Source: Archangium violaceum (GTDB lineage: Bacteria > Myxococcota > Myxococcia > Myxococcales > Myxococcaceae). Taken from it: a stretch of DNA of 64,000 nt. Under the pieces are notes generated by a model. That model was given only the letters and a program-made list of their open reading frames with translations, was not told the origin of the DNA and ran no database searches. The translations under genes were made by a program, and so were the position numbers. The first letter of the stretch is position 1, and every line of letters begins with the position of its first letter. Of the stretch, positions 1 to 9,627 are shown one piece after another. The stretch lies in the NCBI RefSeq assembly GCF_016887565.1, contig NZ_CP069396.1:1577001-1641000 (forward strand), in the 5' to 3' direction.

Positions 1-2
1 AC

Positions 3-671
3 CCCGAGGCGGTGGCGCTCATCGCCACCCAGCTCCTCGAGCTCATTCGCGATGGCCGGAGCGTGGCCGAGCTGATGGACCTGGGGCGGAAGTTCCTGGG
101 GCGCGCGCAGGTGATGGAGGGCGTGCCGGAGATGGTGGCGGAGGTGCAGGTGGAGGGCACCTTCCCGGACGGCTCGAAGCTGGTGACGGTGCACCACCCC
201 ATCGAGGTCGAGCACGGGGACCTGTCCCTGGCGCTCTACGGCAGCTTCCTGCCCGTGCCTCCGCTGGAGCGCTTCGCGCGGGCCCCGCACGAGGAGGTGC
301 GGCCGGGCGAGGTGCTCGTGCAGCCGGGCGAGCTGGTGCTCAACGAGGGCCGCGACACCGTCACCGTGGAGGTCACCAACAAGGGCGACCGCCCCGTGCA
401 GGTGGGCAGCCACTACCCGTTCTTCGAGACGAACCGGGGCCTCGTCTTCGACCGCGCCAAGGCGTACGGACGGCGGCTGGACATCCCGGCGGGCACGGCG
501 GTGCGCTTCGAGCCCGGGGAGAAGAAGACGGTGTCGCTCGTGGCCATCGCGGGCGACCGGGTGGTGCGGGGCGGCAACGCGCTGGGCTCGGGCCCGGTGA
601 CGCCGGAGAACAAGGAGCGGGCCCTGGCCGAGGTGGCCTCGCGCGGCTTCGGACACGAGGAGGGCGCATGA
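3..671 (+). CDS. ureAB: urease gamma-beta fusion subunit (5' end outside window)
   Basis: Structural subunit of nickel urease (urea to ammonia and carbamate), cytoplasmic. The reading frame is open from base 3 and has no stop before the window edge, so the gene begins upstream; an internal GTG at 12 is not a credible start because the reading PEAVALI matches the interior of the gamma subunit. The gamma part ends near the motif TVHHPI, and the beta part follows with GELVLNEGR and [13 protein letters not shown]. Many bacteria encode gamma and beta separately; here they are one chain, as in Helicobacter UreA and some actinobacteria. The stop overlaps the ureC start (ATGA). The beta motif reads HYPFFE where HYHFFE is common. 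UreD, if present, would have to lie upstream of the window. Confidence 0.95.
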   Translation, partial: PEAVALIATQLLELIRDGRSVAELMDLGRKFLGRAQVMEGVPEMVAEVQVEGTFPDGSKLVTVHHPIEVEHGDLSLALYGSFLPVPPLERFARAPHEEVRPGEVLVQPGELVLNEGRDTVTVEVTNKGDRPVQVGSHYPFFETNRGLVFDRAKAYGRRLDIPAGTAVRFEPGEKKTVSLVAIAGDRVVRGGNALGSGPVTPENKERALAEVASRGFGHEEGA

Positions 672-2383
672 GCCGGAAGATGGATCGCCGTCACTACGCG
701 GACATGTTTGGCCCCACCACGGGCGACCGGATCCGGCTGGGGGACACAGGGCTGCTGGCGCAGGTGGAGAAGGACCTCACCGTCTACGGGGACGAGTGCA
801 AGTTCGGCGGCGGCAAGGTGCTGCGCGACGGAATGGGCCAGAAGGCCGGGGTGGGGGACGCCGAGGCGCTGGACTGCGTCATCACCAACGCGCTCATCGT
901 CGACTGGACGGGCATCTACAAGGCGGACATCGGCATCAAGGGCGGGCGCATCGCCGGCATCGGCAAGGCGGGCAACCCGGACGTGATGGCGGGGGTGACG
1001 CCGGGCATGGTGGTGGGCGTCACCACCGAGGCCATCGCGGGCGAGGGGCTCATCGTCACGGCGGGCGGCATCGACTCGCACATCCACTTCATCTGCCCGC
1101 AGCAGGCGGAAGAGGCGATCGCCAGCGGCATCACCACCTGGGTGGGAGGCGGCACGGGGCCGGCCACGGGCACCAACGCCACCACGTGCACGCCGGGCGC
1201 GTGGAACATCCGGCGCATGCTGCAGGCCACGGACACGATCCCGCTCAACATCGGCCTCACCGGCAAGGGCAACACCTCGCGTCCCGAGGGCCTGCTGGAG
1301 CAGATCGCCGCCGGGGCCGTGGGCCTGAAGCTGCACGAGGACTGGGGCACCACGCCGGCCACCATCGACAACTGCCTGTCGGTGGCCGAGGGCGAGGACG
1401 TGCAGATCACCATCCACACGGACACGCTCAACGAGTCGGGCTTCGTGGATGACTCCATCGCCGCCTTCAAGGGCCGCACCATCCACACGTACCACTCGGA
1501 GGGCGCGGGCGGCGGGCACGCCCCGGACATCATCCGCGTGTGCGGCGAGGCCAACGTCCTGCCGAGCTCGACGAACCCCACGCGTCCGTACACGGTGAAC
1601 ACGCTGGATGAGCACCTGGACATGCTCATGGTGTGTCACCACCTGGACCGGGAGATTCCCGAGGACGTGGCCTTCGCCGAGAGCCGCATTCGCGGGAGCA
1701 CCATCGCCGCGGAGGACATCCTGCACGACCTGGGGGCCATCAGCATGATGTCCTCGGACAGCCAGGCGATGGGGCGCGTGGGCGAGGTCATCACCCGCAC
1801 GTGGCAGACGGCGCACAAGATGCGCGAGCAGCGCGGGCGCCTGCGCGAGGAGCGGGGAGACAACGACAACCTGCGCATCCGCCGCTACGTGGCCAAGTAC
1901 ACCATCAATCCGGCCATCGCCCACGGCCTGGTGCACGAGGTGGGCTCGGTGGAGGTGGGGAAGCTGGCGGACCTGGTGCTGTGGCGGCCCGCCTTCTTCG
2001 GCCTGCGCCCGGAGCTGGTCATCAAGGGCGGCTTCATCGCCTGGGGGCAGATGGGAGACCCGGGGGCGTCCATCCCCACGCCGCAGCCCTATTACATGCG
2101 GCCGATGTTCGGCGCGCGGGGCGGGGCGCTGGGGGCCACCAGCATCGCCTTCGTGTCGGGGCGCGCGCTGGCGGACGGGATGGTGCGAGGGCTGGGGCTC
2201 ACCAAGCAGCTGTCCGGGGTGCGCCGGTGCCGGGGGCTCGGCAAGCGCGACATGAAGCTCAACGACGCGCTGCCCAGGCTCACGGTGGACCCGGAGACGT
2301 ACGAGGTGCGCGCGGATGGCGAGCTGCTCGTGTGCGAGCCCGCCATCCGGTTGCCGCTGGCGCAGCGCTACTCGCTGTTCTGA
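668..2383 (+). CDS. ureC: urease alpha (catalytic) subunit
   Basis: Catalytic subunit carrying the two-nickel centre. 571 residues, the usual length. All expected active-site residues are visible: nickel ligands H138 and H140 (SHIHF), K221 to be carbamylated (GLKLHEDWG), H250 (TIHTD), H276 (TYHSEG) and D364 (SSDSQAMG), plus the flap histidine H324 in VCHHLD. These are offset by a constant four residues from the Klebsiella numbering, so the fold should be intact. It overlaps the upstream fusion gene by four bases and is followed after 10 bp by ureF, so the operon is very probably co-transcribed. Confidence 0.98.
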   Translation: MSRKMDRRHYADMFGPTTGDRIRLGDTGLLAQVEKDLTVYGDECKFGGGKVLRDGMGQKAGVGDAEALDCVITNALIVDWTGIYKADIGIKGGRIAGIGKAGNPDVMAGVTPGMVVGVTTEAIAGEGLIVTAGGIDSHIHFICPQQAEEAIASGITTWVGGGTGPATGTNATTCTPGAWNIRRMLQATDTIPLNIGLTGKGNTSRPEGLLEQIAAGAVGLKLHEDWGTTPATIDNCLSVAEGEDVQITIHTDTLNESGFVDDSIAAFKGRTIHTYHSEGAGGGHAPDIIRVCGEANVLPSSTNPTRPYTVNTLDEHLDMLMVCHHLDREIPEDVAFAESRIRGSTIAAEDILHDLGAISMMSSDSQAMGRVGEVITRTWQTAHKMREQRGRLREERGDNDNLRIRRYVAKYTINPAIAHGLVHEVGSVEVGKLADLVLWRPAFFGLRPELVIKGGFIAWGQMGDPGASIPTPQPYYMRPMFGARGGALGATSIAFVSGRALADGMVRGLGLTKQLSGVRRCRGLGKRDMKLNDALPRLTVDPETYEVRADGELLVCEPAIRLPLAQRYSLF

Positions 2384-2393
2384 GGGACGGGCC

Positions 2394-3056
2394 ATGGGCT
2401 ACCCGTGGAGGGTGCTGCAACTGGCCGACTCGGGCTTCCCCACCGGGGGCTTCGCGCACTCGGGAGGGCTGGAGGCGGCGGTGCAGCACGGCGAGGTGCG
2501 CGGCCGCGAGGGCCTGGAGCGCTTCGCTCGCGAGCTGCTCTGGCAGACGGGGCACGGGGCCCTGCCGCTGCTGAGCGCGGCCTGGCGTGAGCCCTCCACT
2601 CTGGCGGCCCTGGACGCACGCGCGGAGTCCTTCCTCACCAACCATGTGGCCAACCGGGCGAGCCGCACCCAGGGGCGGGCCTTCCTGGACACGTGCGCGC
2701 GCATCTTTCCCGAGCCGGTGGCGCCGCTGCGGCAGGCGGCCCGGGAGGCGAAGTTGCGCTACCACCACGCCCCCCTCTTCGGAGCGGTGCTGCGCGTCCT
2801 GGACGTCGAGCTGTCGGACGCGCAGCAGCTCCTCCTGTCCCTCACGCTCAGGGGGACGCTGTCCGCGGCGGTGCGCATGGGCATCGTGGGCACGCATGAG
2901 TCCCACCAGCTCCAACACCAGTGCGCCCCCTTGCTGGACGCCGTGTTCGATGCCTGCGCCGGACTGGGGGTGGAGTCGCTGGCCCAGACGGCACCGTTGA
3001 TGGACCTGCTCGGCGCCACGCACGACCGGCTCTACTCGAGGCTCTTCCTTTCCTGA
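2394..3056 (+). CDS. ureF: urease accessory protein UreF
   Basis: Accessory protein that works with UreD and UreG in nickel delivery and lysine carbamylation of apo-urease. 220 residues from the ATG at 2394, chosen because the family normally begins with a stretch like LLQLADSGFPTGGFAHS, seen here right after the start. The frame is open further upstream into ureC, but that extension has no family resemblance. Other family features are the segment LFGAVLR and the C-terminal SHDRLYSRLF-like end (here THDRLYSRLF). It follows ureC directly where ureE is often found; no ureE is present here. Confidence 0.93.
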   Translation: MGYPWRVLQLADSGFPTGGFAHSGGLEAAVQHGEVRGREGLERFARELLWQTGHGALPLLSAAWREPSTLAALDARAESFLTNHVANRASRTQGRAFLDTCARIFPEPVAPLRQAAREAKLRYHHAPLFGAVLRVLDVELSDAQQLLLSLTLRGTLSAAVRMGIVGTHESHQLQHQCAPLLDAVFDACAGLGVESLAQTAPLMDLLGATHDRLYSRLFLS

Positions 3057-3064
3057 GGTGAACC

Positions 3065-3793
3065 ATGCACGACGACCACCGCGGCCACGGCCATGACGAT
3101 GACCACGACCACACGCACGAGGAGTGGGACCATCCGGGCCACTACCACGAGCGCGAGAAGCCCCAGACGCGGGACTTCTCGGAGCGGTCCTTCACCATCG
3201 GCATCGGTGGGCCGGTGGGCAGCGGGAAGACGGCGCTGGTGCTGGCGCTGTGCCGGGCTCTGCGGGACACCTACCGGCTGGGCGTGGTGACCAACGACAT
3301 CTTCACCAAGGAGGACGCCGAGTTCCTGGTGCGCAACAAGGCGCTCTCGCCCGAGCGCATCAAGGCGGTGGAGACGGGCGGGTGCCCGCATGCGGCCATC
3401 CGCGAGGACATCAGCCACAACCTGCTGGCGCTCGAGGAGCTCATGGAGGAGCTCAAGCCCGAGCTGCTCATCGTGGAGAGCGGGGGCGACAACCTGGCGG
3501 CGCAGTACAGCCGCGAGCTGGCGGACTACACCGTCTACGTCATCGACGTGGCGGGCGGGGACAAGGTGCCGCGCAAGGGTGGGCCGGGCATCACCCAGTC
3601 CGACCTGCTGATCATCAACAAGACGGACCTGGCGCCGCACGTGGGCGCGGACCTGTCGGTGATGGATCGCGACGCGCGGAAGATGCGCGGTGACGGACCC
3701 TTCGTCTTCACCCAGGTGACGAAGGGCGTGGGGTTGCAGGAGGTCATCGACCACCTGATTGGCGCGTGGCGCAAGGCCACGGGCTCGGCCTGA
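3065..3793 (+). CDS. ureG: urease accessory GTPase UreG with His-rich N-terminus
   Basis: SIMIBI-class GTPase that couples GTP hydrolysis to nickel insertion into urease. 242 residues; the P-loop GPVGSGKT is at about residues 49-56, followed by [15 protein letters not shown], the metal-binding-type motif [13 protein letters not shown], and [13 protein letters not shown] for guanine recognition. The first 28 residues contain ten histidines and many Asp/Glu. Such a tail is known in some UreG and HypB proteins and probably binds or stores nickel. Because no ureE lies between ureC and ureF, the tail may take over part of the nickel-carrier role (inference). It starts 8 bp after ureF and is the last operon gene seen. 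Confidence 0.96.
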   Translation: MHDDHRGHGHDDDHDHTHEEWDHPGHYHEREKPQTRDFSERSFTIGIGGPVGSGKTALVLALCRALRDTYRLGVVTNDIFTKEDAEFLVRNKALSPERIKAVETGGCPHAAIREDISHNLLALEELMEELKPELLIVESGGDNLAAQYSRELADYTVYVIDVAGGDKVPRKGGPGITQSDLLIINKTDLAPHVGADLSVMDRDARKMRGDGPFVFTQVTKGVGLQEVIDHLIGAWRKATGSA

Positions 3794-3799
3794 CGGCTA

Positions 3800-3826
3800 C
3801 CCGGCGAGCTTTACCCGCTCGCCGGG
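3800..3826. terminator. hairpin between convergent ureG and MMPL gene
   Basis: Perfect 9-bp stem (CCCGGCGAG / CTCGCCGGG) around a 9-base loop, a few bases after the ureG stop and in the short gap before the oppositely oriented exporter gene. There is no T-run on either side, so intrinsic termination is uncertain. It may act as an mRNA 3'-end stabiliser. Confidence 0.4.
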
Positions 3827-3857
3827 CTCGGGCGTGGCCCGCCGCTCGGGGAGTGCT

Positions 3858-6503
3858 TCAGGCCGCCTCGGACTTGTCGGAGGAGGTCTGCCCCGAGGAG
3901 GGCGCGTGCTGCACGCCGTCCTGGAGCTTGCGCGGCAGCCGGTCCCACATCACCTGCATCACCGCGGCGAGCACCGTGAAGGACACCACCAGGGTGGTGA
4001 TGAGGCCGATGCACGCCACGATGCCCATGGACTTCAGGCCGTTGTGGCTGGCGGCGAGCAGGGCGGCGAAGCCCGCGGCCGTCGTCAGCGTGGACGAGGC
4101 CACGGCCGCGCCCACGCTGCGCAGCGCCACCACGGGCGAGGTGCCCTCCAGGTAGCGGTGCAGCAGGTACAGGCCGTGGCTCACCCCGAAGCCCAGGAGG
4201 ATGGGCAGGATGATGATGTTCATGAAGTTCAGGTGCAGGTCCGCCAGCGTCATGATGCCCAGCATCATCGCCAGGCCCACCGTGAGGGGGATGACGGAGG
4301 CCAGCGCCAGCTTCACGTTGCGGAAGTCCAGGAAGTGCATCACGAGGATCCACAGCGTCACCAGGATGACCGTCAGCTTGCCGTCGGAGAGCACGATGCG
4401 CGCCAGCCGCGCGAACAGCGGCGCCGCACCGGCCGCCCGCCGCACCTGCGCCTCGGCGATCACCTTGCCCGACGCATCCTTCACCTGGGGGGTGGGGATG
4501 TTGCTCGTCTGATCGACGAAGGTGAGCATCTTCTTGCCGTCCCACAGGTCCACGTTCGGGTAGATGAACGTCAGGTAGCCGTGGTTCTCGGGCTTCGTCT
4601 CCGGCAGGTGGACGAACTGCGAGGCGTAGATGTCCGGCACGCCGTGCACGTCGAAGGGCCGGGCCTCCAGCATCTTCATGAAGAGGGCCGCCTTGTCCTG
4701 GGCCTCCGGAGGCAGCGCCGCCACGTCGATGTCCTTCAACTCCTCCTTCCACTCCTGGAGGATCTTCGCGTTGGCCGCGGCCGTCTCCGGCGGCGGGACG
4801 AAGGTGTAGATGCTCACCACCTGGTCGATGGCGGAGTACTTCTCCTTGTTCTTGGGGTCGGTGAGCTCGTCGTAGATGGCCTTCGCCTCCTCCAGCGTCT
4901 TGGAATAGACGGCGATGGGATCGCTGGAGATGTCGAAGCGCGCGCTGATCTCATCCTGGAGCTTCACCGACGGCTGGCCCTCGGGGATGAGGGCGCGGCT
5001 GTTGTAGTTGAAGCGGACGCCGGCCTTGATGCGGTCCGCCATCGAGGCGGGCCTGTCCGTGGGCACGTCCACGTCGCTCCACGGAATGGCGAAGGCGCAC
5101 ATGAAGCCCACGATGACGGTGCCCACCACGAGCACCAGGCCGGGCCGGGGGATGCGCAGCTCCTTGCCGGTGCTGGCGCTCTGCGTGGCCGGCGGCTTCA
5201 TCTCGCCGATGAGCTTCTTGGGCCACTCGGGGTTGATGCGGCCGGCGATCGCCAGCAGCGCGGGGCTCCAGGCGAAGAGCAGCACGCCGATGATGAAGGT
5301 GCCGCAGCCGGCCAGGAAGCCGAACTGGCTGAACCCGCGGAACTCGCTGATCATCAGCACGAAGAACGAGCCCGACGTCACCACCGCGGACACCAGCGCC
5401 GGGCGGCCCGCGTTCACCACCGCGTCGCGGATGGCCTGGTCGTAGGGCTTGCCCTGGCCCAGCTCCAGCCGCGTGCGGAAGATGAAGTGGATGCCGTAGT
5501 CGATGCCGAACCCCATCAACAGACCACCCAGGATGCTGGTGATCATGTTGAGCTCGCCCACGGTGACGTAGGTGAAGCCCATGGTGATGATGGTGCCGAG
5601 CACCGTGCCGCTGGCCACGATGACGGTGGGCACCCACTTGCGGAAGGCCAGGATGGTGATGAGGAAGATGGCCGCGAAGGCGATGAGCGACACCGGCTGG
5701 AGCGACTCCTCGATGGCGTACGAGTCGTCCACCGACGTCTTGTACGAGCCCGTGAAGCCGTAGAAGACCTCCTGGGTGTTGCCCATCTTGTCGTAGTCCT
5801 CGGTCAGCTTCACGCCGCCGGACTTGCCGTACTCCGCGAGGTACTGGCGCAGCTGCTCGACGAAGTCCTTCGTCTTGCCCAGCTGGTTGGAGTCCCACAT
5901 CGGCTTGATGAGGACGAGGACCATCTTGCGGTCCTTGGAGATGTAGTAGTCATCCCGGATGCTCTTCTTGCCGACGCTGCTGTACTTGTCGATGAGGTCC
6001 GTCATCTCGAGCTTCACCGGCTCGGTCTTCTGGATCTCGATGAAGAAGGGGTTGTTGCGGCGCAGCTGATCCTTGAGCCAGGCCATGATGCGGCGCTTGC
6101 CCTCGGTGAGGTCCTCCGTCTTGATGAAGAGGGCCATGTTCTGCTGCACGAACTCGACGGGCACCTTGTAGGTGATGAAGCGGACGTGCTCCTTGTCCGC
6201 CATCAGCTTCGTGGCGATGTCGTCGGAGACCTTCTTGAGCGTGGCCTCGTCCTCGCCACGCAGCGCGAGCATGAGGTAGCCGCTGCCACCGACCATGTCG
6301 ATGACGCGCTTGACCTCCTTCACCTCGGGCAGATCCTGCGAGATGAGGTCGAGCTGGTTGGAGTTGATGGTCAGCTTGGTGGTTCCCCACAACGACACGC
6401 CGAAGAGCGCGAGGATGGCGAGGAGGACGAGCCCTGGCCTGCGGACGAGCAGGCTTGCATAGGCGAGAGCAAGGCGCGGAGGCTTGTGGGTCGAGTCACT
6501 CAT
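3858..6503 (-). CDS. MMPL/RND-family exporter (HpnN-like)
   Basis: Inner-membrane transporter of the MMPL/RND superfamily, 881 residues. One helix lies near residues 23-41 (VLLAILALFGVSLWG), followed by a large extracytoplasmic domain, a membrane block starting near SLIAFAAIFLITILAFRKW, and the same architecture repeated in the second half, ending with a block containing FLDFRNVKLALASVIPL and GFGVSHGLYLLHRYL. This two-repeat layout is typical of lipid exporters, including HpnN, which moves hopanoids to the outer membrane. It is the third of three minus-strand genes with an MlaC-like periplasmic protein at the head, which supports lipid transport. The exact substrate cannot be read from sequence. 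Confidence 0.88.
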   Translation of the reverse strand: MSDSTHKPPRLALAYASLLVRRPGLVLLAILALFGVSLWGTTKLTINSNQLDLISQDLPEVKEVKRVIDMVGGSGYLMLALRGEDEATLKKVSDDIATKLMADKEHVRFITYKVPVEFVQQNMALFIKTEDLTEGKRRIMAWLKDQLRRNNPFFIEIQKTEPVKLEMTDLIDKYSSVGKKSIRDDYYISKDRKMVLVLIKPMWDSNQLGKTKDFVEQLRQYLAEYGKSGGVKLTEDYDKMGNTQEVFYGFTGSYKTSVDDSYAIEESLQPVSLIAFAAIFLITILAFRKWVPTVIVASGTVLGTIITMGFTYVTVGELNMITSILGGLLMGFGIDYGIHFIFRTRLELGQGKPYDQAIRDAVVNAGRPALVSAVVTSGSFFVLMISEFRGFSQFGFLAGCGTFIIGVLLFAWSPALLAIAGRINPEWPKKLIGEMKPPATQSASTGKELRIPRPGLVLVVGTVIVGFMCAFAIPWSDVDVPTDRPASMADRIKAGVRFNYNSRALIPEGQPSVKLQDEISARFDISSDPIAVYSKTLEEAKAIYDELTDPKNKEKYSAIDQVVSIYTFVPPPETAAANAKILQEWKEELKDIDVAALPPEAQDKAALFMKMLEARPFDVHGVPDIYASQFVHLPETKPENHGYLTFIYPNVDLWDGKKMLTFVDQTSNIPTPQVKDASGKVIAEAQVRRAAGAAPLFARLARIVLSDGKLTVILVTLWILVMHFLDFRNVKLALASVIPLTVGLAMMLGIMTLADLHLNFMNIIILPILLGFGVSHGLYLLHRYLEGTSPVVALRSVGAAVASSTLTTAAGFAALLAASHNGLKSMGIVACIGLITTLVVSFTVLAAVMQVMWDRLPRKLQDGVQHAPSSGQTSSDKSEAA

Positions 6504-6587
6504 TCAGGCGCGGACCCTATAGGAGAACCGAGCCCACCAGAAGCACGGTGAAGCCCCTCGTCTGCTCGGCCGCTCCGCGTCAATTCC

Positions 6588-6621
6588 CTCTCCCCCTGGG
6601 AGAGGGCCAGGGTGAGGTATT
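6588..6621. repeat. palindromic REP-like element, copy A
   Basis: CCCTCTCCC, a three-base loop (CCT), then GGGAGAGGG, followed by CCAGGGTGAGG. It lies in the gap between the 3' end of the Gcr-like gene and the 5' end of the exporter gene. The same 9-bp stem recurs near 28.4 kb and 38.0 kb with different loops. Confidence 0.8.
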
Positions 6622-6641
6622 CCCGCGTCCTGAGTACCCGG

Positions 6642-8738
6642 TCAGGCCCGGGGAGGCAGGAGGAAGAGGCGAGGCTCCCGCAGGAAGCGGGCGGACATGA
6701 GCCGCACCAGGCGAACCACCTCGGCCAGGGGGACGTCGCGCGCTCGCAGGGCCACTCCCAGGGCGAGCGAGAAGGAGACGCCGAAGTTGATGGCCAGGGT
6801 GATGCCGATGCCGGCCAGGGCCGCGAGGAAGTCCGGCCGCAGCACGGCGTCGGGTCCCAGGGCGTAGCCGGCCAGGCACAGCTGCCCGAAGGACAGCGTC
6901 ACGTGGCGCACGTCCAGCGGCAGCCCGAGGAAGGCGCCGACGATGGGGGGCAGGGCCAGCAGCACGCCGAGGCTCACGTTGCCGCCCAGGCCGGCGATGT
7001 GGTGGGAGAAGACGTCCGCCAGCTTCTTGGCACCGGAGTCGCCCAGCACCCGCCGCAGGCCCCGGTGGTACGCGAGCGCCTCGGGGATGCGGCGGTACAC
7101 CGCCCAGTTCTCCAACCAGCCCGCCACGAGGCTGGAGAGCCACAGGAGCACGCCCGTCAGCGCCGCGTAGAAGACGGTGCCGCTGTGCCAGGGGTGCAGC
7201 GCGTTCACCACGTAGCGGGCCTGGGCCTGGTTGAGCAGCGGGTGCCCCTTCCACCAGGCGAAGAGCATCGACAGCCCCACCGCCGCCGGCAGCACGGTGC
7301 CCATGTTCCCCACGGCCGTGGCGAGCTGCGAGCGGGTGATGCGGGGGATCAGCTCCATCAGGTGGGACAGCCGTCCGTTGGAGCCGCCCTGGCCGATGGC
7401 GCTCCCCAGCGTGGCCGCGGTCATGGAGGGCTGCTTGGTGGCCAGCGTGGAGCCCGTCACCTGCATCATCAGGAAGCTGGCCACGTAGGTTCCCGCCAGG
7501 GACAGCCCGTAGAAGAAGGGCGCCAGCGCGAGCGTGACGGTGTACAGGCAGAGGATGGCGGTGAAGGCGGTGATGAGCCCACCGCCCGCGGCCGAGTGCA
7601 CCAGGCGATGGTACTCGGCCCGCGTGGTGGAGATGTAGTGCTCGCCCGAGTGGCCCGCGCGCTCGATGACCTTGCGCGCCAGCAGCCGCGCGTTGCCCGC
7701 CACCAGCGAGCGCATCGAGCGGTCCGCGTGGGCCCGGCGCAGCAGGTCCGCCACCAGCGCGAGGCCCTCCCGCCAGCGGGGCATGCCCGGATCCGCGCCC
7801 AGCACCCGGGCGATGGCCTCCATGCGCTCCAGGCTCCGGCGGATGCGCTCCAGCCGGTACACCAGGTCCATGCTCACCCCGTACTGCTCGAGGTGGCTGG
7901 AGACGATGGCCACCACCTGCCGGCACTCCTCCATCACGTCGCGCAGCTCGCGCAGGGAGTCCGGCGCGGCGTCGCGGGCCTGGACGCCCTCGCAGACCCG
8001 GCGCAGCTTGAGGAAGGGCGAGGCGCGGAAGGACACCTCCGGGCAGCGGTCCCTCACGTCCTCGGTCAGCCCCAGCGCCGCCGTCTGCACCGCCAGCAGG
8101 CCCAGGGCGTCCACGAGGTCGGCGCGCACCACCGCCTCCGGCTCCCGCGCTGGAGGCCGGGCCCCGCCTCCCAGCAGCGTGGACAGCCGAGCCAGCAAGG
8201 CCGGAGGCAGGGCTTCCATCCAGGCCGCGTCCTCGGGTTGTGGAAAGAGGCGGGGCAGCAGCTCGGAGAGCTGGTGGTTCTCGGGCGGCGAGGGCAGAAG
8301 CCGGCGCGAGAGGCGGTCGAACACCTCGCCGAAGAAGCCCAGCCCGGCGGGCAGGCCCACCTGGGAGAAGAGCTTCAACCCGCTCGTGGTGCCCATCACC
8401 TCGCGCACCAGGGCGGCCACGGGCTCACGGGCCGAGGCCCGGGTCTCCAGCACGCGCACCAGCAGGGCCAGACGCGTCACCCCGGCGGGGGCCTCGGGCT
8501 CGGCGGGCTCCCTCAGCGCCAGGACGGGCATGGGGTCTCTCAGCCACTCCACGCACCGTTCCACCCATTCCAGCCGGGCCTCGAGGCCCTCCTCGGGTAC
8601 ATCGGCCAGGAGCTTCTGCAGGTCCCTGACGGCGGGGTGGCCCGGTGCGCGGGGGGCGAACTGGACGCAGAAGGCGTCCACCTCGCGGGAGGAGCGCCCC
8701 TCACGCACGGGGGCAGCCTGGGAGTGGGAAAGGGACAT
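6642..8738 (-). CDS. Gcr-type membrane protein (named 'site-specific recombinase' family)
   Basis: 698 residues. It resembles the PF10136 family, historically named after Neisseria Gcr, through the core GEHYISTTRAEYHRL followed by membrane segments and the conserved stretch GSTLATKQPSMTAATLG. The N-terminal half is soluble and helical; the C-terminal half has about seven hydrophobic helices (for example GGGLITAFTAILCLYTVTLAL and GTVFYAALTGVLLWLSSLVAG). There are no recombinase catalytic motifs and the many membrane helices argue against DNA recombination, so the family name is probably misleading. It starts 80 bp after the MlaC-like gene on the same strand and precedes the MMPL exporter, suggesting a membrane or lipid role. 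Function remains unknown. Confidence 0.82.
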   Translation of the reverse strand: MSLSHSQAAPVREGRSSREVDAFCVQFAPRAPGHPAVRDLQKLLADVPEEGLEARLEWVERCVEWLRDPMPVLALREPAEPEAPAGVTRLALLVRVLETRASAREPVAALVREVMGTTSGLKLFSQVGLPAGLGFFGEVFDRLSRRLLPSPPENHQLSELLPRLFPQPEDAAWMEALPPALLARLSTLLGGGARPPAREPEAVVRADLVDALGLLAVQTAALGLTEDVRDRCPEVSFRASPFLKLRRVCEGVQARDAAPDSLRELRDVMEECRQVVAIVSSHLEQYGVSMDLVYRLERIRRSLERMEAIARVLGADPGMPRWREGLALVADLLRRAHADRSMRSLVAGNARLLARKVIERAGHSGEHYISTTRAEYHRLVHSAAGGGLITAFTAILCLYTVTLALAPFFYGLSLAGTYVASFLMMQVTGSTLATKQPSMTAATLGSAIGQGGSNGRLSHLMELIPRITRSQLATAVGNMGTVLPAAVGLSMLFAWWKGHPLLNQAQARYVVNALHPWHSGTVFYAALTGVLLWLSSLVAGWLENWAVYRRIPEALAYHRGLRRVLGDSGAKKLADVFSHHIAGLGGNVSLGVLLALPPIVGAFLGLPLDVRHVTLSFGQLCLAGYALGPDAVLRPDFLAALAGIGITLAINFGVSFSLALGVALRARDVPLAEVVRLVRLMSARFLREPRLFLLPPRA

Positions 8739-8818
8739 CGTCCCGTCTTCTACCTCATGCGCGCCCCACCGACGTCGCTCGTTGAGCCTGGCCGCCTGCT
8801 CCCCGAGCGCGGCGGGAG

Positions 8819-9394
8819 TTACTTCTTGGACAGCTCGGCGTCCTTCTGGCGCATCAGGTTCAGCAGGTGGTCCCAGCCGCCCTGCTTCATGATGGGCCGC
8901 ACCTGGTCATCGCGGATGCCGGTGAGCATCGAGTCGCCGAGCACCGCCACGTCCAGCACCTTCCAGGCGCCCTGGGTCTTCACCAGCGAGTACTGGAGCT
9001 TCATCTCCTGCTTCTTCATCGGGTGCTCGATGATGACGGTGGAGCTCACCTTCGCCTTGTCGCCGTCGAGCACGGGGTCGTCGTAGGTGATGGAGGCCAG
9101 GTTCTTGAAGTTCTCGCGCACCTTGGGGAAGGCGATCTTGGAGAAGAGCTTGTTGAAGAGCTGGGTGAACTCCTTGCGCTGGGCGTCCGTGCCCTTCTCC
9201 CAGTCGTCGCCGAGCAGGAAGCGGCCCTGCTCCTCGTTGGCGAGCTGCTTGATGGCCAGGTCATCCTTGCTGTAGCGCACGGACTGCACGACGGTCTTCA
9301 CCGGCTTGGCCACGGTCTCGTTGGGCGCGGCCAGGGCGGGCAGGGCGAGGGTGAAGGTGGCCAGCACGGCGAGGGAGCGGAGACGAGCGTTCAT
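8819..9394 (-). CDS. MlaC/Ttg2D-family periplasmic phospholipid-binding protein
   Basis: 191 residues from the ATG at 9394, preceded by the ribosome site AGGAAGG. A longer frame upstream lacks any signal sequence and is rejected. The signal peptide (RLRSLAVLATFTLALPALA, cleavage near residue 23) directs it to the periplasm. The rest matches the MlaC/toluene-tolerance Ttg2D family: FTQLFNKLFSK, a YDDPVLDGDKAKVSSTV strand, the KLQYSLVKTQGAWKVLDV core and GVDSML-type GDSMLTGIRDD near the end. Family members carry phospholipids, or in hopanoid loci (HpnM) hopanoid lipids, between membranes. Heading the gene set with an HpnN-like exporter fits that. Confidence 0.9.
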   Translation of the reverse strand: MNARLRSLAVLATFTLALPALAAPNETVAKPVKTVVQSVRYSKDDLAIKQLANEEQGRFLLGDDWEKGTDAQRKEFTQLFNKLFSKIAFPKVRENFKNLASITYDDPVLDGDKAKVSSTVIIEHPMKKQEMKLQYSLVKTQGAWKVLDVAVLGDSMLTGIRDDQVRPIMKQGGWDHLLNLMRQKDAELSKK

Positions 9395-9543
9395 TCGGAT
9401 CCTTCCTGAGGAGAGGGCAATCTCTGTAGCCCAGTGGAACGGCCCGGGGCGTGTGAAATTCACGCGAGGTCCCGTGGAGGGACCGGGGGGCGGGTTGCCT
9501 GCCAGGAGGGGGCCGACGTGAATTCTCTTGGCGTCTTCCGGGT

Positions 9544-9571
9544 TTGACTCCTTTAGAGCGCAACGTCTAGT
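9544..9571 (+). promoter_or_regulatory. candidate sigma-70 promoter for first metK
   Basis: TTGACT at 9544-9549 and TCTAGT at 9566-9571 with a 16-bp spacer, giving a leader of about 50 bases before the metK ATG at 9628. No recognisable SAM riboswitch fold and no clear Shine-Dalgarno were seen in the leader. Confidence 0.45.
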
Positions 9572-9627
9572 GTGCCCGCGTTTCACGTCGCAGCAGCGGT
9601 GAGCGACTTTCCTCCTCTGAAGAAGAC

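Noticed and set aside
3759..6551. A 930-codon open frame antisense to the MMPL exporter gene
   Set aside because: Low-complexity His/Arg/Gln/Ala composition with no motifs; a known by-product of strong G/C third-position bias in the real gene on the minus strand. Similar antisense frames opposite the DNRLRE lipoprotein and the SGNH gene were rejected for the same reason.
6642..8738. Evidence for a site-specific recombinase or mobile element
   Set aside because: The family name suggests recombination, but the sequence has membrane helices, no recombinase catalytic motif, and no flanking inverted repeats or target duplications.
9572..9627. A SAM riboswitch in the leader of the first metK
   Set aside because: The leader is about 50 bases and does not show the known SAM-I, SAM-II or SAM-IV conserved elements; the second copy has an unrelated leader.
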